Below, piece by piece: positions 17,949 through 25,821 of a stretch of 64,000 nucleotides of DNA. The stretch comes from Solwaraspora sp. WMMA2056 (GTDB taxonomy: Bacteria > Actinomycetota > Actinomycetes > Mycobacteriales > Micromonosporaceae), in the NCBI RefSeq assembly GCF_030345095.1, contig NZ_CP128360.1, forward strand, positions 6,324,001 through 6,388,000, given 5' to 3'. The notes below the pieces were generated by a model, which had not been told where the DNA came from, made no database searches, and saw only the letters and a list, made by a program, of their open reading frames with translations. The first letter of the stretch is position 1. Every line of letters starts with the position of its first letter. Position numbers and translations under genes: made by a program.

Positions 17949-18020
17949 CCCGGTCGCAGACGCGTCGCGGCGGGCCGGGCAGCGGTCAGGCGCTGGTCGG
18001 AGGCGGTTAGCCTCGACGGG

Positions 18021-18659
18021 GTGGACCCGGCGACGTACCCCAACGATGACCACCTGCGTGTCTCCGACACCGAGCGGGAGCAGGTGGTGGAGCTACTCGG
18101 TCAGGCGACCGCAGAGGGTCGGTTGACCCTCGACGAGTACGCCGAACGGGTCACCGAGGCGCACAACGCCAGGACCCGCGGCGAGCTGGCCCGGCTCACC
18201 GCGGACCTGCCGACGGACCCTGCCGGCCAGCTGCACGGCAGCGGTGGCGCGATGGCGGTACGCGGCCCGGGCGGCACGCCGCTGCCGATCGGTGGGAGCG
18301 CCTCCCCGGCTCCGGTGGAACGGATGGTGGCGATCTTCGGCGACGAGGTCCGTAAGGGCCACTGGCTGGTCCCGGACCGGTTGGAGGCGCGGGCGGTGTT
18401 CGGCGACTGCAAGATCGAGTTGCAGGACGCTCAGCTGCAGCATCACGTCACCACCATCGAGGCGACGTCGATCTTCGGGTCGGTGACGGTGTACGTGCCG
18501 GAGGGCGTCGACGTCCGGATGAGCGGTACGGCGGTGTTCGGCGACAAGAAGTCGAAGCTGACCGCGCTGCCGCGACCAGGCGCTCCGGTCATCGAGGTGG
18601 TCTGCAACGTGATCTTCGGCTCCGTGGTGGTCCGCCCCCCAAAGCGCAAGTGGTGGTGA
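18021..18659 (+). CDS. DUF1707 protein with LiaF-like C-terminal beta domain
   Basis: 212 residues. The N-terminal DUF1707 helix-rich domain ('LRVSDTEREQVVELLGQATAEGRL', 'LDEYAERVTEAHNARTRGELARL') is followed by a repetitive beta domain like the C-terminal part of LiaF ('ATSIFGSVTVYVPEGVDVRMSG', 'CNVIFGSVVVRPP'). It is soluble, with no membrane segment. Related proteins are envelope-stress-linked in Gram-positives, but for actinomycetes the role is unknown. GTG 18021 is the start. A pentamer repeat and an inverted repeat follow its stop. Confidence 0.85.
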   Translation: MDPATYPNDDHLRVSDTEREQVVELLGQATAEGRLTLDEYAERVTEAHNARTRGELARLTADLPTDPAGQLHGSGGAMAVRGPGGTPLPIGGSASPAPVERMVAIFGDEVRKGHWLVPDRLEARAVFGDCKIELQDAQLQHHVTTIEATSIFGSVTVYVPEGVDVRMSGTAVFGDKKSKLTALPRPGAPVIEVVCNVIFGSVVVRPPKRKWW

Positions 18660-18667
18660 GCGCACTA

Positions 18668-18737
18668 CCCCGCCCCGCCCCGCACTACCCCGCCCCGCCC
18701 CGCCCCGCCCCGCCCCGCCCCGCCCCGCCCCGCCCCG
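18668..18737. repeat. CCCCG pentanucleotide tandem array
   Basis: Two blocks of CCCCG units (about three, then about ten) separated by one CACTA-containing interruption, starting 8 bp after the DUF1707 stop. Such simple repeats change length by slippage and can hinder polymerases. Confidence 0.85.
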
Positions 18738-18739
18738 AT

Positions 18740-18795
18740 GATCTTGCAGTTATCGCGAGCTTTTGTCCACTTTGCTCCACGATAACTGCAAGATC
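18740..18795. terminator. 16-bp inverted repeat between convergent genes
   Basis: GATCTTGCAGTTATCG at 18740-18755 is repeated inverted at 18780-18795 with a 24-nt spacer, between DUF1707 (stop 18659) and the nei-type gene (stop 18809). Position between converging genes suggests a bidirectional terminator, though the loop is long; a protein-bound dyad is the alternative. Confidence 0.5.
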
Positions 18796-18808
18796 GTCGC
18801 GATCTTGG

Positions 18809-19627
18809 TCAGCTGGGTTGGCAGGTTTGGCACCAGTAGCTGTTGCGGGCGGCCAGGGCACCAAGGACGACGGTGTCACCGCAGCACAGGCAGGGGCTTC
18901 CGGTGCGGCGGTAGACGTACACCTCGCCACCGTGCCGGTCGGCGCGCGGTGGGCGACCCGTCGCCTCTGGTAGGTGTTCTTCGCGGACCGTGTCGATGCG
19001 GCCCAGCTGCGCCCCGATCCGCATCAGGTCGACCAGGTCGCCCCAGATCGCCTGCCACTGGTCGGCGGTGAGCCGCCGACCTGGTCTTGTCGGGGCGATC
19101 CCGGCCCGGAACAGCACCTCGGTGGCGTAGACCAGGCCGACCCCGGCGACGATCGACTGGTCGAGCAGCAGCACGCCGAGCGGTCTGGCGCTGCGCCGGA
19201 TCTTCGCGCCGGCGGTGTCCGGGTCGGCGTCGTCGCGCAGCGGGTCCGCGCCGAGCCGGCCGCGCAGCGCGTCGACCTCGGCCGGGGTGAGCAGTTCGCA
19301 GGCGGCGGGGCCACGCAGGTCGGCCCAGTGCCGTCGGCTGACCAGCCGAAGTCGGACCTGCCCGACCGGTGCCGGCGGCGCGCCGGCCCCGTCGGTGACG
19401 GTGCCGTAGAGACCGAGGTGCACGTGCAGGATCCCGCCGCCGTTGCCACCGTCGTAGTGGTGCAGCAGATGCTTGCCGTACGCCTCGGTTGCCGTGAGGG
19501 TGGCGCCGGTGAGCCGCTGCGCGCCGGCCGCGAACCGGCCCTGCGGGCTGGTCGCGACGATCTGCGCTCCACCGAGTACGGCGTAATGGCGTGCGGCCAG
19601 CCGGTGGATCGTGTGTCCCTCGGGCAT
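18809..19627 (-). CDS. Fpg/Nei-family DNA glycosylase (AP lyase)
   Basis: 272 residues. The catalytic N-terminus 'MPEGHTIHRLAARHY' exposes Pro-Glu after Met removal, as in endonuclease VIII. 'YGKHLLHHYDG' is the conserved Lys-bearing strand, and the C-terminal zinc finger is C-x2-C-x16-C-x2-C ('CLCCGD ... YWCQTCQ'). It removes oxidised bases and nicks the abasic site in base-excision repair. The 'EGHT' start fits the Nei2 branch of actinobacteria rather than MutM ('PELPE'). ATG 19627 is set by this obligatory N-terminus. Confidence 0.93.
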   Translation of the reverse strand: MPEGHTIHRLAARHYAVLGGAQIVATSPQGRFAAGAQRLTGATLTATEAYGKHLLHHYDGGNGGGILHVHLGLYGTVTDGAGAPPAPVGQVRLRLVSRRHWADLRGPAACELLTPAEVDALRGRLGADPLRDDADPDTAGAKIRRSARPLGVLLLDQSIVAGVGLVYATEVLFRAGIAPTRPGRRLTADQWQAIWGDLVDLMRIGAQLGRIDTVREEHLPEATGRPPRADRHGGEVYVYRRTGSPCLCCGDTVVLGALAARNSYWCQTCQPS

Positions 19628-19774
19628 GGCGACAGAGCCTATCGGCCCGAAGATCATCGTCGGCGGAACGCCCGCATGATAGGGGTGTGTGACGGACGGG
19701 ACGTCTGGGTATCCCGGGAGAAACCGCCGGCGCACCTACAGCGGAGCCGGCGCACCGATAAGGAGGATGGTCTG

Positions 19775-20443
19775 ATGGTCAGGATTCCCTCGCTGACGCG
19801 GCGTACGGAGCCGACGGCGTCGGCCGAGACCGCGCCGCCACCCGGCGGCACCACTCGGACCGCGCCCCACAACAGCCCGGCCGACCCGCCGACCGGTGAC
19901 CGGACGCCGCCGAAGGCCACTGCGCCGCCGCAGACCACGACGCCGCCGAAGGCCGCGACGCGGACCGACACCGCAGGCCGCGACGACACGGTACGCCGCA
20001 GCGACACCGCCGTCACCGACCCGGCCACCCGGCCGACCGCCCCGGGGCCACGACCGGAACCGCCGACCCGGGAGGAGACCACCGGCCGGCCGACTCCCCC
20101 GCCGGCTCCGGCCGGCCCGCGCCCCCGGGCCAGCATGCTGGCCACCCTGAGCCTGATTACCGGTCTCGTCGGCGCGTTGTTCGTCCTCTCCGGCCCGCTC
20201 GCGCCGTACGGGATCGCGATCGGCGTCGTCGCGCTCGCCCTGGGCCTCGGCGGGATCTCGGCCACCGCCCGCCGGCACATCGCCGGGCGGACCGAGGCGC
20301 TGATGGGGATCGTCCTCGCCCTCGGGGCGATGCTCGTCGGCAGTTTGGCGCTGACCGATTCGCTGACCTGGCTGACCACCGAGACGGACATGGCGCAGCA
20401 GGTACGGCAGTGGCTTGATTCACAGTTTGCCGGAATCTTCTGA
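19775..20443 (+). CDS. Pro/Thr-rich protein with C-terminal membrane helices
   Basis: 222 residues. The first 120 are a low-complexity, charged Pro/Thr/Arg-rich region ('TPPKATAPPQTTTPPKAAT'). Three hydrophobic stretches follow ('ASMLATLSLITGLVGALFVL', 'YGIAIGVVALALGLGGIS', 'ALMGIVLALGAMLVGSLAL'), like DUF4190-type small membrane domains. AAGGAGG at 19760-19766 precedes ATG 19775. The disordered N-terminus is probably cytoplasmic. Function unknown. A strong hairpin lies downstream. Confidence 0.7.
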   Translation: MVRIPSLTRRTEPTASAETAPPPGGTTRTAPHNSPADPPTGDRTPPKATAPPQTTTPPKAATRTDTAGRDDTVRRSDTAVTDPATRPTAPGPRPEPPTREETTGRPTPPPAPAGPRPRASMLATLSLITGLVGALFVLSGPLAPYGIAIGVVALALGLGGISATARRHIAGRTEALMGIVLALGAMLVGSLALTDSLTWLTTETDMAQQVRQWLDSQFAGIF

Positions 20444-20463
20444 CGGGCAATTGTGAGCCGGGA

Positions 20464-20541
20464 CGGTGGTTCACCGCCCCACCGGCCCCCGAACGAGCGG
20501 TGGTTCACCGCAGGGGCGCCGAGAGCACCGGTGGTTCACCG
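20464..20541. repeat. three direct copies of CGGTGGTTCACCG
   Basis: Identical 13-mers at 20464-20476, 20498-20510 and 20529-20541; each is itself a dyad (CGGTG-GTT-CACCG). Centre spacings are 34 and 31 bp, about three helical turns, so bound proteins would line up on one DNA face. They lie in the 309-bp gap between the 19775 gene and ddaH. Their dyad form and phasing suggest an operator cluster; they could also be a 3' repeat of the upstream gene. The rest of the gap holds the hairpin at 20553 and probably the ddaH promoter. Confidence 0.65.
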
Positions 20542-20552
20542 GGCACCGCATC

Positions 20553-20584
20553 TTCGGGGGGCGACAGCGTGGTCGCCCCCCGAA
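20553..20584. terminator. strong hairpin downstream of the 19775 gene
   Basis: TTCGGGGGGCGAC pairs perfectly with GTCGCCCCCCGAA (13 bp) around a 6-nt loop. No U-run follows. It probably ends transcription of the upstream gene before the ddaH-rocD promoter. Confidence 0.65.
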
Positions 20585-20752
20585 AGCATGTGTACGCAAC
20601 GTTCCGTTGTCCATCCCCGGTAAGCACGCAACGATTCGCCGCCACAAGCAACTCACAGCAGTGGTTTCTGCTGATCTGAGCTTCTAGCGTGGAGACAAGC
20701 GCCAGCCCACGGCCACCGCCGGGGCGCGCCTTCGACCCCAGGAGCCAGACAC

Positions 20753-21568
20753 ATGACGATGCACGCCACCCACCGGCACTACCTGATGTGCCGGCCGACG
20801 TACTTCGCCGTGGAATACGCGATCAACCCGTGGATGGACCCGACCCGCCCGGTCGACCGGGAGTTGGCGATCGCCCAGTGGGAGCAGCTGCGCGACACGT
20901 ACCGGGAGCTGGGTCACACGGTCGAGGAGATCGCACCGCTGCCCGGTCTGCCGGACATGGTCTTCGCCGCCAACGGCGCCACCGTCATCGACGGCCAGGC
21001 CCTCGCCGTGCAGTTCCGGGAGCCGCAACGGGCCGACGAGGCGCCCGCCTACCGCGACTGGCTGGAGCAGGCCGGCTTCGCCGTGCACGAGGCCAAGCAC
21101 GTCAACGAGGGCGAAGGCGACTTCCTGGTGGTCGGCGACCACCTGCTCGCCGGCACCGGGTTCCGCACCTCACCCGCCGCGCACGCCCACGCCCAGGAGG
21201 TCTTCGGCCGGCCGGTGGTCACCTTGCAGCTGGTCGACCCGTGCTTCTACCACCTGGACACCGCACTGGCGGTGATCGACGAACGGACCATCGCGTACCT
21301 GCCGGAGGCATTCTCCCCCGGCAGCCTCGCCGCGCTGCGGCGGCTGTTCCCCGACGCGATCGCGGCCAGCCTGGCCGACGCGGCGGCGTTCGGGCTCAAC
21401 GCGGTCAGCGACGGCCGTAACGTGGTGCTGCCGGTGCAGGCCGAAGGGCTGGCCACGGCGCTGCGCGAGCGCGGCTACCAGCCGATCGGGGTGGACCTGT
21501 CCGAGCTGCGCAAGGCCGGCGGCGGGGTGAAGTGCTGCACGCTGGAGCTGAGGGGGTCCGGCCGATGA
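20753..21568 (+). CDS. ddaH: dimethylargininase (DDAH)-family amidinohydrolase
   Basis: 271 residues of the guanidino-group-modifying pentein fold. N-terminal 'YLMCRPTYFAVEYAINPWMD', 'GLPDMVFAANGATVI' with the substrate-binding acid, catalytic His 167 in 'CFYHLDTALAVID' and nucleophile Cys 261/262 in 'GGGVKCCTLEL'. It hydrolyses dimethylarginine (or a related guanidino compound) to citrulline plus amine in the cytoplasm. ATGA overlap with rocD immediately downstream makes one operon feeding ornithine/arginine breakdown. ATG 20753 begins the homology. Confidence 0.9.
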   Translation: MTMHATHRHYLMCRPTYFAVEYAINPWMDPTRPVDRELAIAQWEQLRDTYRELGHTVEEIAPLPGLPDMVFAANGATVIDGQALAVQFREPQRADEAPAYRDWLEQAGFAVHEAKHVNEGEGDFLVVGDHLLAGTGFRTSPAAHAHAQEVFGRPVVTLQLVDPCFYHLDTALAVIDERTIAYLPEAFSPGSLAALRRLFPDAIAASLADAAAFGLNAVSDGRNVVLPVQAEGLATALRERGYQPIGVDLSELRKAGGGVKCCTLELRGSGR

Positions 21569-22803
21569 TCGTCGACGGGATGCTGCGGACACCAGGCGCG
21601 CTGCTGCGGACACCGGGGGCGCTGCGCGACGCCGAACGGTGGACCGCGCACAACTACCACCCGCTGCCGGTGGTGCTCCGTGAGGCCGCCGGTGCCTGGG
21701 TCACCGACGTCGACGGAAAGCGGTACCTGGACTGCCTCGCCGGCTACTCGGCCCTCAACTTCGGCCACCGGCACCCGACGCTGATCGCGGCGGCCCACGC
21801 CCAGCTGGACCGGCTCACCCTGACCAGCCGGGCGTTCGTGCACGACCAGTTCGCCGACTTCTGCCGCGAGCTGGCGGCGCTGTGCGGCAAGGACATGGTG
21901 CTGCCGATGAACACCGGCGCCGAGGCGGTGGAGACCGCGATCAAGGTCGCCCGCAAGTGGGGCTACCAGGTGAAGGGCGTACCGGACGGGCAGGCCACCA
22001 TCGTCGTGGCCGACGGCAACTTCCACGGCCGGACCACGACGATCATCAGCTTCTCGACCGACGCCGAGGCCCGCGCCGACTTCGGGCCGTACACCCCGGG
22101 GTTCAAGATCGTGCCGTACGGCGACCTCGCCGCGCTGGCCGACGCGATCGACGAGACCTGCGTCGCGGTGCTGCTCGAACCGATCCAGGGCGAGCAGGGC
22201 GTGGTGGTGCCACCGGACGGCTACCTGACCGGGGTACGCGACCTGTGCACCCGCAACGACGTGCTGTTCCTCGCCGACGAGATCCAGTCCGGGCTGGGCC
22301 GCACCGGGACCACGTTCGCCTGCGACCACGAGGGCGTGGTGCCGGACATGTACCTGCTGGGCAAGGCGCTCGGCGGCGGCATCGTGCCGGTGTCGGCGGT
22401 GGTCGCCGACCGCTCGGTGCTCGGCGTGCTGCGCCCCGGTGAGCACGGGTCGACGTTCGGCGGCAACCCCCTCGCGTGCGCGGTCGCCACCGAGGTGGTC
22501 CGGTTACTGGCCACCGGCGAGTACCAGCGGCGCTCGGCCGAACTGGGTGCCCGGCTGCACGCCGGGCTCGGTGCCCTGCGTGACGCCGGTCGACTCACCG
22601 CCGTCCGGGGTCGCGGCCTGTGGGCCGGGCTGGACCTGGCCCCCGGCCCGCTCACCGGCCGGCAGGCGTGTGAGCGGCTGGCCGACCGGGGCGTGCTGGC
22701 CAAGGACACCCACGGCGCGACGATCCGGCTCGCCCCGCCGCTGGTCGTCGAGGAGTCCGACGTGGACTTCGCCATCGAACAGCTTTCCTTCGTGCTGCGC
22801 TGA
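21565..22803 (+). CDS. rocD: ornithine-oxo-acid transaminase
   Basis: 412 residues, class-III PLP aminotransferase. 'TAHNYHPLPVV' and 'YLDCLAGYSALNFGHRHP' are typical of ornithine aminotransferase. 'NTGAEAVETAIKVARKWGY' binds the cofactor phosphate, 'LFLADEIQSGLGRTG' carries the PLP-contacting Asp, and Lys 267 in 'LLGKALGGG' forms the Schiff base. It converts ornithine and 2-oxoglutarate to glutamate semialdehyde and glutamate. ATG 21565 overlaps the ddaH stop (ATGA), with AGGGGG 8 nt upstream. The N-terminus carries a tandem LRTPGAL duplication. Confidence 0.93.
   Translation: MIVDGMLRTPGALLRTPGALRDAERWTAHNYHPLPVVLREAAGAWVTDVDGKRYLDCLAGYSALNFGHRHPTLIAAAHAQLDRLTLTSRAFVHDQFADFCRELAALCGKDMVLPMNTGAEAVETAIKVARKWGYQVKGVPDGQATIVVADGNFHGRTTTIISFSTDAEARADFGPYTPGFKIVPYGDLAALADAIDETCVAVLLEPIQGEQGVVVPPDGYLTGVRDLCTRNDVLFLADEIQSGLGRTGTTFACDHEGVVPDMYLLGKALGGGIVPVSAVVADRSVLGVLRPGEHGSTFGGNPLACAVATEVVRLLATGEYQRRSAELGARLHAGLGALRDAGRLTAVRGRGLWAGLDLAPGPLTGRQACERLADRGVLAKDTHGATIRLAPPLVVEESDVDFAIEQLSFVLR
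21583..21624 (+). repeat. 21-bp in-frame tandem duplication at the start of rocD
   Basis: Two 21-nt units, each encoding LRTPGAL, lie head to tail and differ at two bases. They add seven residues before the conserved 'RDAERWTAHNYHPLP' block and do not break the frame. Confidence 0.75.
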
Positions 22804-22812
22804 GCACACCGG

Positions 22813-22843
22813 CCGGCCGGGGGGCGATGCGCCGCCCGGCCGG
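22813..22843. terminator. bidirectional terminator hairpin
   Basis: A 14-bp GC-rich stem with one mismatch and an ATG loop lies between the convergent rocD (stop 22803) and the gene ending at 22867. Confidence 0.7.
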
Positions 22844-22866
22844 GGGCCGGCCGTCCACGGGCACGG

Positions 22867-23505
22867 TCAGTGGAACACGATGGCCCGGCCGCTGGCGATG
22901 CTCGCCCGGCACGCCTCGTGCAGCGTGAGCCAGGTCTGCGTCTCGACCGCGAAATCGGCGTCGTCGGGCAGCGCGAACAGCCGGGCCGCCTCGGTGTCCG
23001 GCAGGTCACCGGCCGGATCGAGCCGTACGCCGAGCGCCGCCGCGCAGCGCCGCAGCTCGGCGAGCAGGCCCTGACTCGACCCGACGATGCCGCCGCCGGC
23101 GACCCCGGCCTGCGCCGGCAGGAACAACGGGTCGCCGAAGTCGACCGGGACGTAGTAGCCGGCGCTGTCGGAGTGGCACAGCAGATGCGACTCCAGCAGC
23201 GCCGCCTGGTCGTCGATCAGCTCCCGGTCCGCGGCGAGCCCGGCAGCGTCGGCGACCGGAGTGACCGGCGTGGCCGAATCCACCAGGGCCAGCACCCGAC
23301 GCAGCTGGTGCAGGGCGCTGGCGGAAAAGCCACGCAGGTGCGGCCGGGTCGACGGCACCACCACGTCGTAGGGCTCCTGCCAGGCGACGCCCTCGGCGGC
23401 CAACGCGGCGCTCAACTCGTCGAGGGCGACGCGGCTGCGCGCCGCCCCCTCATCGTCGATTCCGGACAGTGCCGTGGTGATGCCGACCGTTACCGCGAGA
23501 CTCAT
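22867..23505 (-). CDS. hypothetical soluble protein
   Basis: 212 residues, no signal peptide or membrane segment and no family recognised. It is rich in Ala, Leu and acidic residues, with helical stretches ('GFSASALHQLRRVLALVDSA', 'LAELRRCAAALGVRLDP'), a His/Ser-rich patch 'LLESHLLCHSDSAGYYVPVDFG' and a Gly turn 'GVAGGGIVGSSQGL'. The ATG at 23505 begins a likely beta strand ('SLAVTVGITTAL'). Its strand and spacing suggest it is transcribed alone. The coding pattern is typical for the window. Confidence 0.65.
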   Translation of the reverse strand: MSLAVTVGITTALSGIDDEGAARSRVALDELSAALAAEGVAWQEPYDVVVPSTRPHLRGFSASALHQLRRVLALVDSATPVTPVADAAGLAADRELIDDQAALLESHLLCHSDSAGYYVPVDFGDPLFLPAQAGVAGGGIVGSSQGLLAELRRCAAALGVRLDPAGDLPDTEAARLFALPDDADFAVETQTWLTLHEACRASIASGRAIVFH

Positions 23506-23543
23506 GCGGGGCAGGGTAGCCGCACCGTCCGACAGGCCGTCAG

Positions 23544-24179
23544 TCAGCAGGTGGCCAGCATGCCGGACAGGGCGGACTTCTCCGCGCTGTCCACGGTCAA
23601 CCCGTAGTACCACTTCACCTGGATCCAGGCGCGGGCGTACGTGCAACGGAACGATGCCAGCGGCGGCTGCCAGTCGGCCGGGTCCTTGTCGCCCTTGGCC
23701 TGGTTGACGTTGTCGGTCACCGCCCACAGCTCCGGCCCGCCGAGGTCGTTGGCGTACGCCTGACGCCGGGCGGTGGTCCAGGCGCGGGCACCGGAGCGCC
23801 ACGCCTCGGCCAACGGCACCATGTGGTCGATGTCGACGTCGGAGGCGGCGGTCCAGGTGGCCCCGTCGAACGGGCTGTACCAGGTACCGGAGGTCGCGGC
23901 GCAGCTGCTGTTGACCACCACGTTCGTGCCGTCGCGCTTGAGCACCTGCTCGCGGGTGTTGCAGGAACCGGTGATCGTGATCCAGTGCGGGAACAGCGAA
24001 CGGTTGTAACTGGACTGGTTGGTCTCGGCGGCGACGGTCAGCGAGTTCAGCCGACTGAGCGCGGTGCTGTAGGACGGGATGTTGGGCGGGGTGGCCTGGG
24101 CGGGGACGGCGGTCAGGGTGAGGGCGACGAGTGCGGCGACCGTCGCGGCGACGGCGGCGGCAATGGTACGGCGGGCCAT
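23544..24179 (-). CDS. secreted HNH-type nuclease (DUF1524-like)
   Basis: 211 residues. A signal peptide ('RTIAAAVAATVAALVALTLTAVPAQA') is cleaved near residue 29. The nuclease core is 'DVDIDHMVPLAEAW' (D-H-x-V-P catalytic pair) followed by 'RQAYANDLGGPELWAV' and 'NQAKGDKDPADWQPP', the usual N and K/H positions of the beta-beta-alpha metal fold. Two Cys pairs could form disulfides. It probably degrades extracellular nucleic acid. ATG 24179 directly starts the signal peptide. Confidence 0.9.
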   Translation of the reverse strand: MARRTIAAAVAATVAALVALTLTAVPAQATPPNIPSYSTALSRLNSLTVAAETNQSSYNRSLFPHWITITGSCNTREQVLKRDGTNVVVNSSCAATSGTWYSPFDGATWTAASDVDIDHMVPLAEAWRSGARAWTTARRQAYANDLGGPELWAVTDNVNQAKGDKDPADWQPPLASFRCTYARAWIQVKWYYGLTVDSAEKSALSGMLATC

Positions 24180-24277
24180 GCGGGGAATCTAAGCTGCTCA
24201 ATCGCCATGATCAAGACTGTTCGATGAACGTGGCGTAAAGTCCAGCGCTCGAACGGGGTGGCTCTATCGTTGTCGGC

Positions 24278-25171
24278 GTGCCGAGCCACCCCGCACCCTC
24301 CGGTCCGCCGACGACGCTGCCCCGGCTCGCGGTGGGCTGTGCGATGTGGACACACAAGTCCTGGCAGGGCCGGCTGATCGCACACCCCCTGCCGCCGGCC
24401 GAACGGCTGCACCACTACGCCGCCTGGTGCACCGCCGTGGAAGGCAACACCACCTTCTACGCCACCCCGAGCCGGGAGACCGTCGCCACCTGGGCGGCGC
24501 AGACCGACCCGGACTTCCGCTTCGTCCTCAAACTGCCGAAAACCGTCACCCACGAGCACCGGCTCACCGACGCCGACGGCCCGCTGAACGCCTTCCTCGA
24601 CGCGATCGCGCCACTCGGGCCGCGTACCCATGCGCTCTGGGCCCAACTGCCGGCGTCGTTCGGCCCCGACGACGTACCGACCCTGGCCCGGTTCCTGCGC
24701 CGCCTGCCCCGCGACCACCGGTACGCCGTCGAGGTCCGCCACCCGGCGTTCTTCACCGACCCGGCCGAGACCCGCCGGCTCGAAGCGGTCCTCGCCGAGG
24801 TGGCCGCCGAATGGGTGCCGTTCGACACCACCACGTTCTTCGCCGCCGCGCCGACCAGCGACGCCGAACGCGAGGCCTGGGTCAAGAAGCCGCGCACGCC
24901 GCTGCGCCTCCGGGCGCTGACCGACCGGCCGATCGTGCGCTACCTCGGCCGCGACGACGTCGAGCAGACCGCCGCCGGCTGGCGCCGCTGGGTCGAGGCG
25001 TCGGTGGCCTGGCTGCGGCAGGGCCGCTCGCCGACGGTGTTCATCCACACCCCGGACAACGCCGACGCGCCGACGCTCGCCCGGCGTTTCCACGACGAGG
25101 TACGGGCCGCGCTGCCGCAGCTCGCCGCGCTGCCCGAGCCGATCCCGGCGCAACCGCTGACCCTGTTCTGA
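24278..25171 (+). CDS. DUF72-family protein
   Basis: 297 residues with the TIM-barrel-like DUF72 pattern: 'LAVGCAMWTHKSWQG', 'YAAWCTAVEGNTTFYATPS', 'DFRFVLKLPKTVTHEHRL', 'ALWAQLPASFGPD', 'YAVEVRHPAFF' and 'PTVFIHTPDNADAP'. Many family members are of unknown biochemical function; conserved acids and aromatics suggest an enzyme. No signal peptide. The gene is followed by an SRPBCC gene after 45 bp, probably in the same transcript. Confidence 0.9.
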   Translation: MPSHPAPSGPPTTLPRLAVGCAMWTHKSWQGRLIAHPLPPAERLHHYAAWCTAVEGNTTFYATPSRETVATWAAQTDPDFRFVLKLPKTVTHEHRLTDADGPLNAFLDAIAPLGPRTHALWAQLPASFGPDDVPTLARFLRRLPRDHRYAVEVRHPAFFTDPAETRRLEAVLAEVAAEWVPFDTTTFFAAAPTSDAEREAWVKKPRTPLRLRALTDRPIVRYLGRDDVEQTAAGWRRWVEASVAWLRQGRSPTVFIHTPDNADAPTLARRFHDEVRAALPQLAALPEPIPAQPLTLF

Positions 25172-25216
25172 CCGACGCGTGCCGCCACCGGGTCCCCGAG
25201 AGCGGAGGATGGGCTG

Positions 25217-25705
25217 ATGCCAGTCGTCGAAGCGGTGGTCACCGTACCCGTACCGCCGGATCTCGCCTTCGCGGTGTCCCAGACCACCACGCCGGTGCGG
25301 CACCGCTGGGATCCGTTCATCCGCGCACAGCACTTCCTCGACGGTGCCACCCGACCCGGCAAGGGGGTACGCACCTTCACCCGGTCCCGGCACGGCCTGA
25401 CGATGATCAGCGAGTACGTCTCCTACGCACCGCCGACCAACGTCGGCATGAAGATGGTGCGCGGTCCGTGGTTCTTCGAGATGTTCGCCGGCGGCTGGCG
25501 GTTCGCCCCGGCGCCCGAGCCCGGTCACACCGTCGCGACCTGGCGCTACAGCTTCCGCTGCCGACCGGCGGCGCTACGCCCGGTCGCCGACCGGATCGGG
25601 GTATGGCTGCTCGGCCGCGACATCCGCCGCCGGATCGCCGGATACGCGGCCGGGTGTACGGACCCGGAGGTGACCGCCGCCGCCCGCCGGACACTGCCCC
25701 GCTGA
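25217..25705 (+). CDS. SRPBCC-family (START-like) protein
   Basis: 162 residues. The helix-grip fold is recognisable by 'VVEAVVTVPVPPDLAFAVSQ', 'RWDPFIRAQHFLDGA' and 'MISEYVSYAPPTNVGMKMV', with a long C-terminal helix of basic residues. The fold binds hydrophobic ligands; a specific ligand cannot be inferred. GCGGAGGATGG gives a good ribosome site before 25217. It ends 43 bp before a strong terminator. Confidence 0.8.
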   Translation: MPVVEAVVTVPVPPDLAFAVSQTTTPVRHRWDPFIRAQHFLDGATRPGKGVRTFTRSRHGLTMISEYVSYAPPTNVGMKMVRGPWFFEMFAGGWRFAPAPEPGHTVATWRYSFRCRPAALRPVADRIGVWLLGRDIRRRIAGYAAGCTDPEVTAAARRTLPR

Positions 25706-25747
25706 GGGTCGCGCGCCGGGCGACGACGGCGACTCGCCCGGTGACAC

Positions 25748-25791
25748 GGTCGAAGGGCCGGACCCCGGGTACGGGGTCCGGCCCTTCGACC
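25748..25791. terminator. long bidirectional terminator hairpin
   Basis: A perfect 19-bp stem starting GGTCGAAGGGCCGGACCCC with a 6-nt loop lies between convergent genes ending at 25705 (+) and 25822 (-). Confidence 0.85.
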
Positions 25792-25821
25792 GTTGTGCTG
25801 TGTCCAGGTCGGCTGTTGCGG

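Noticed and set aside
18668-18737. CRISPR-like array
   Set aside because: The units are 5-bp simple repeats without spacers.
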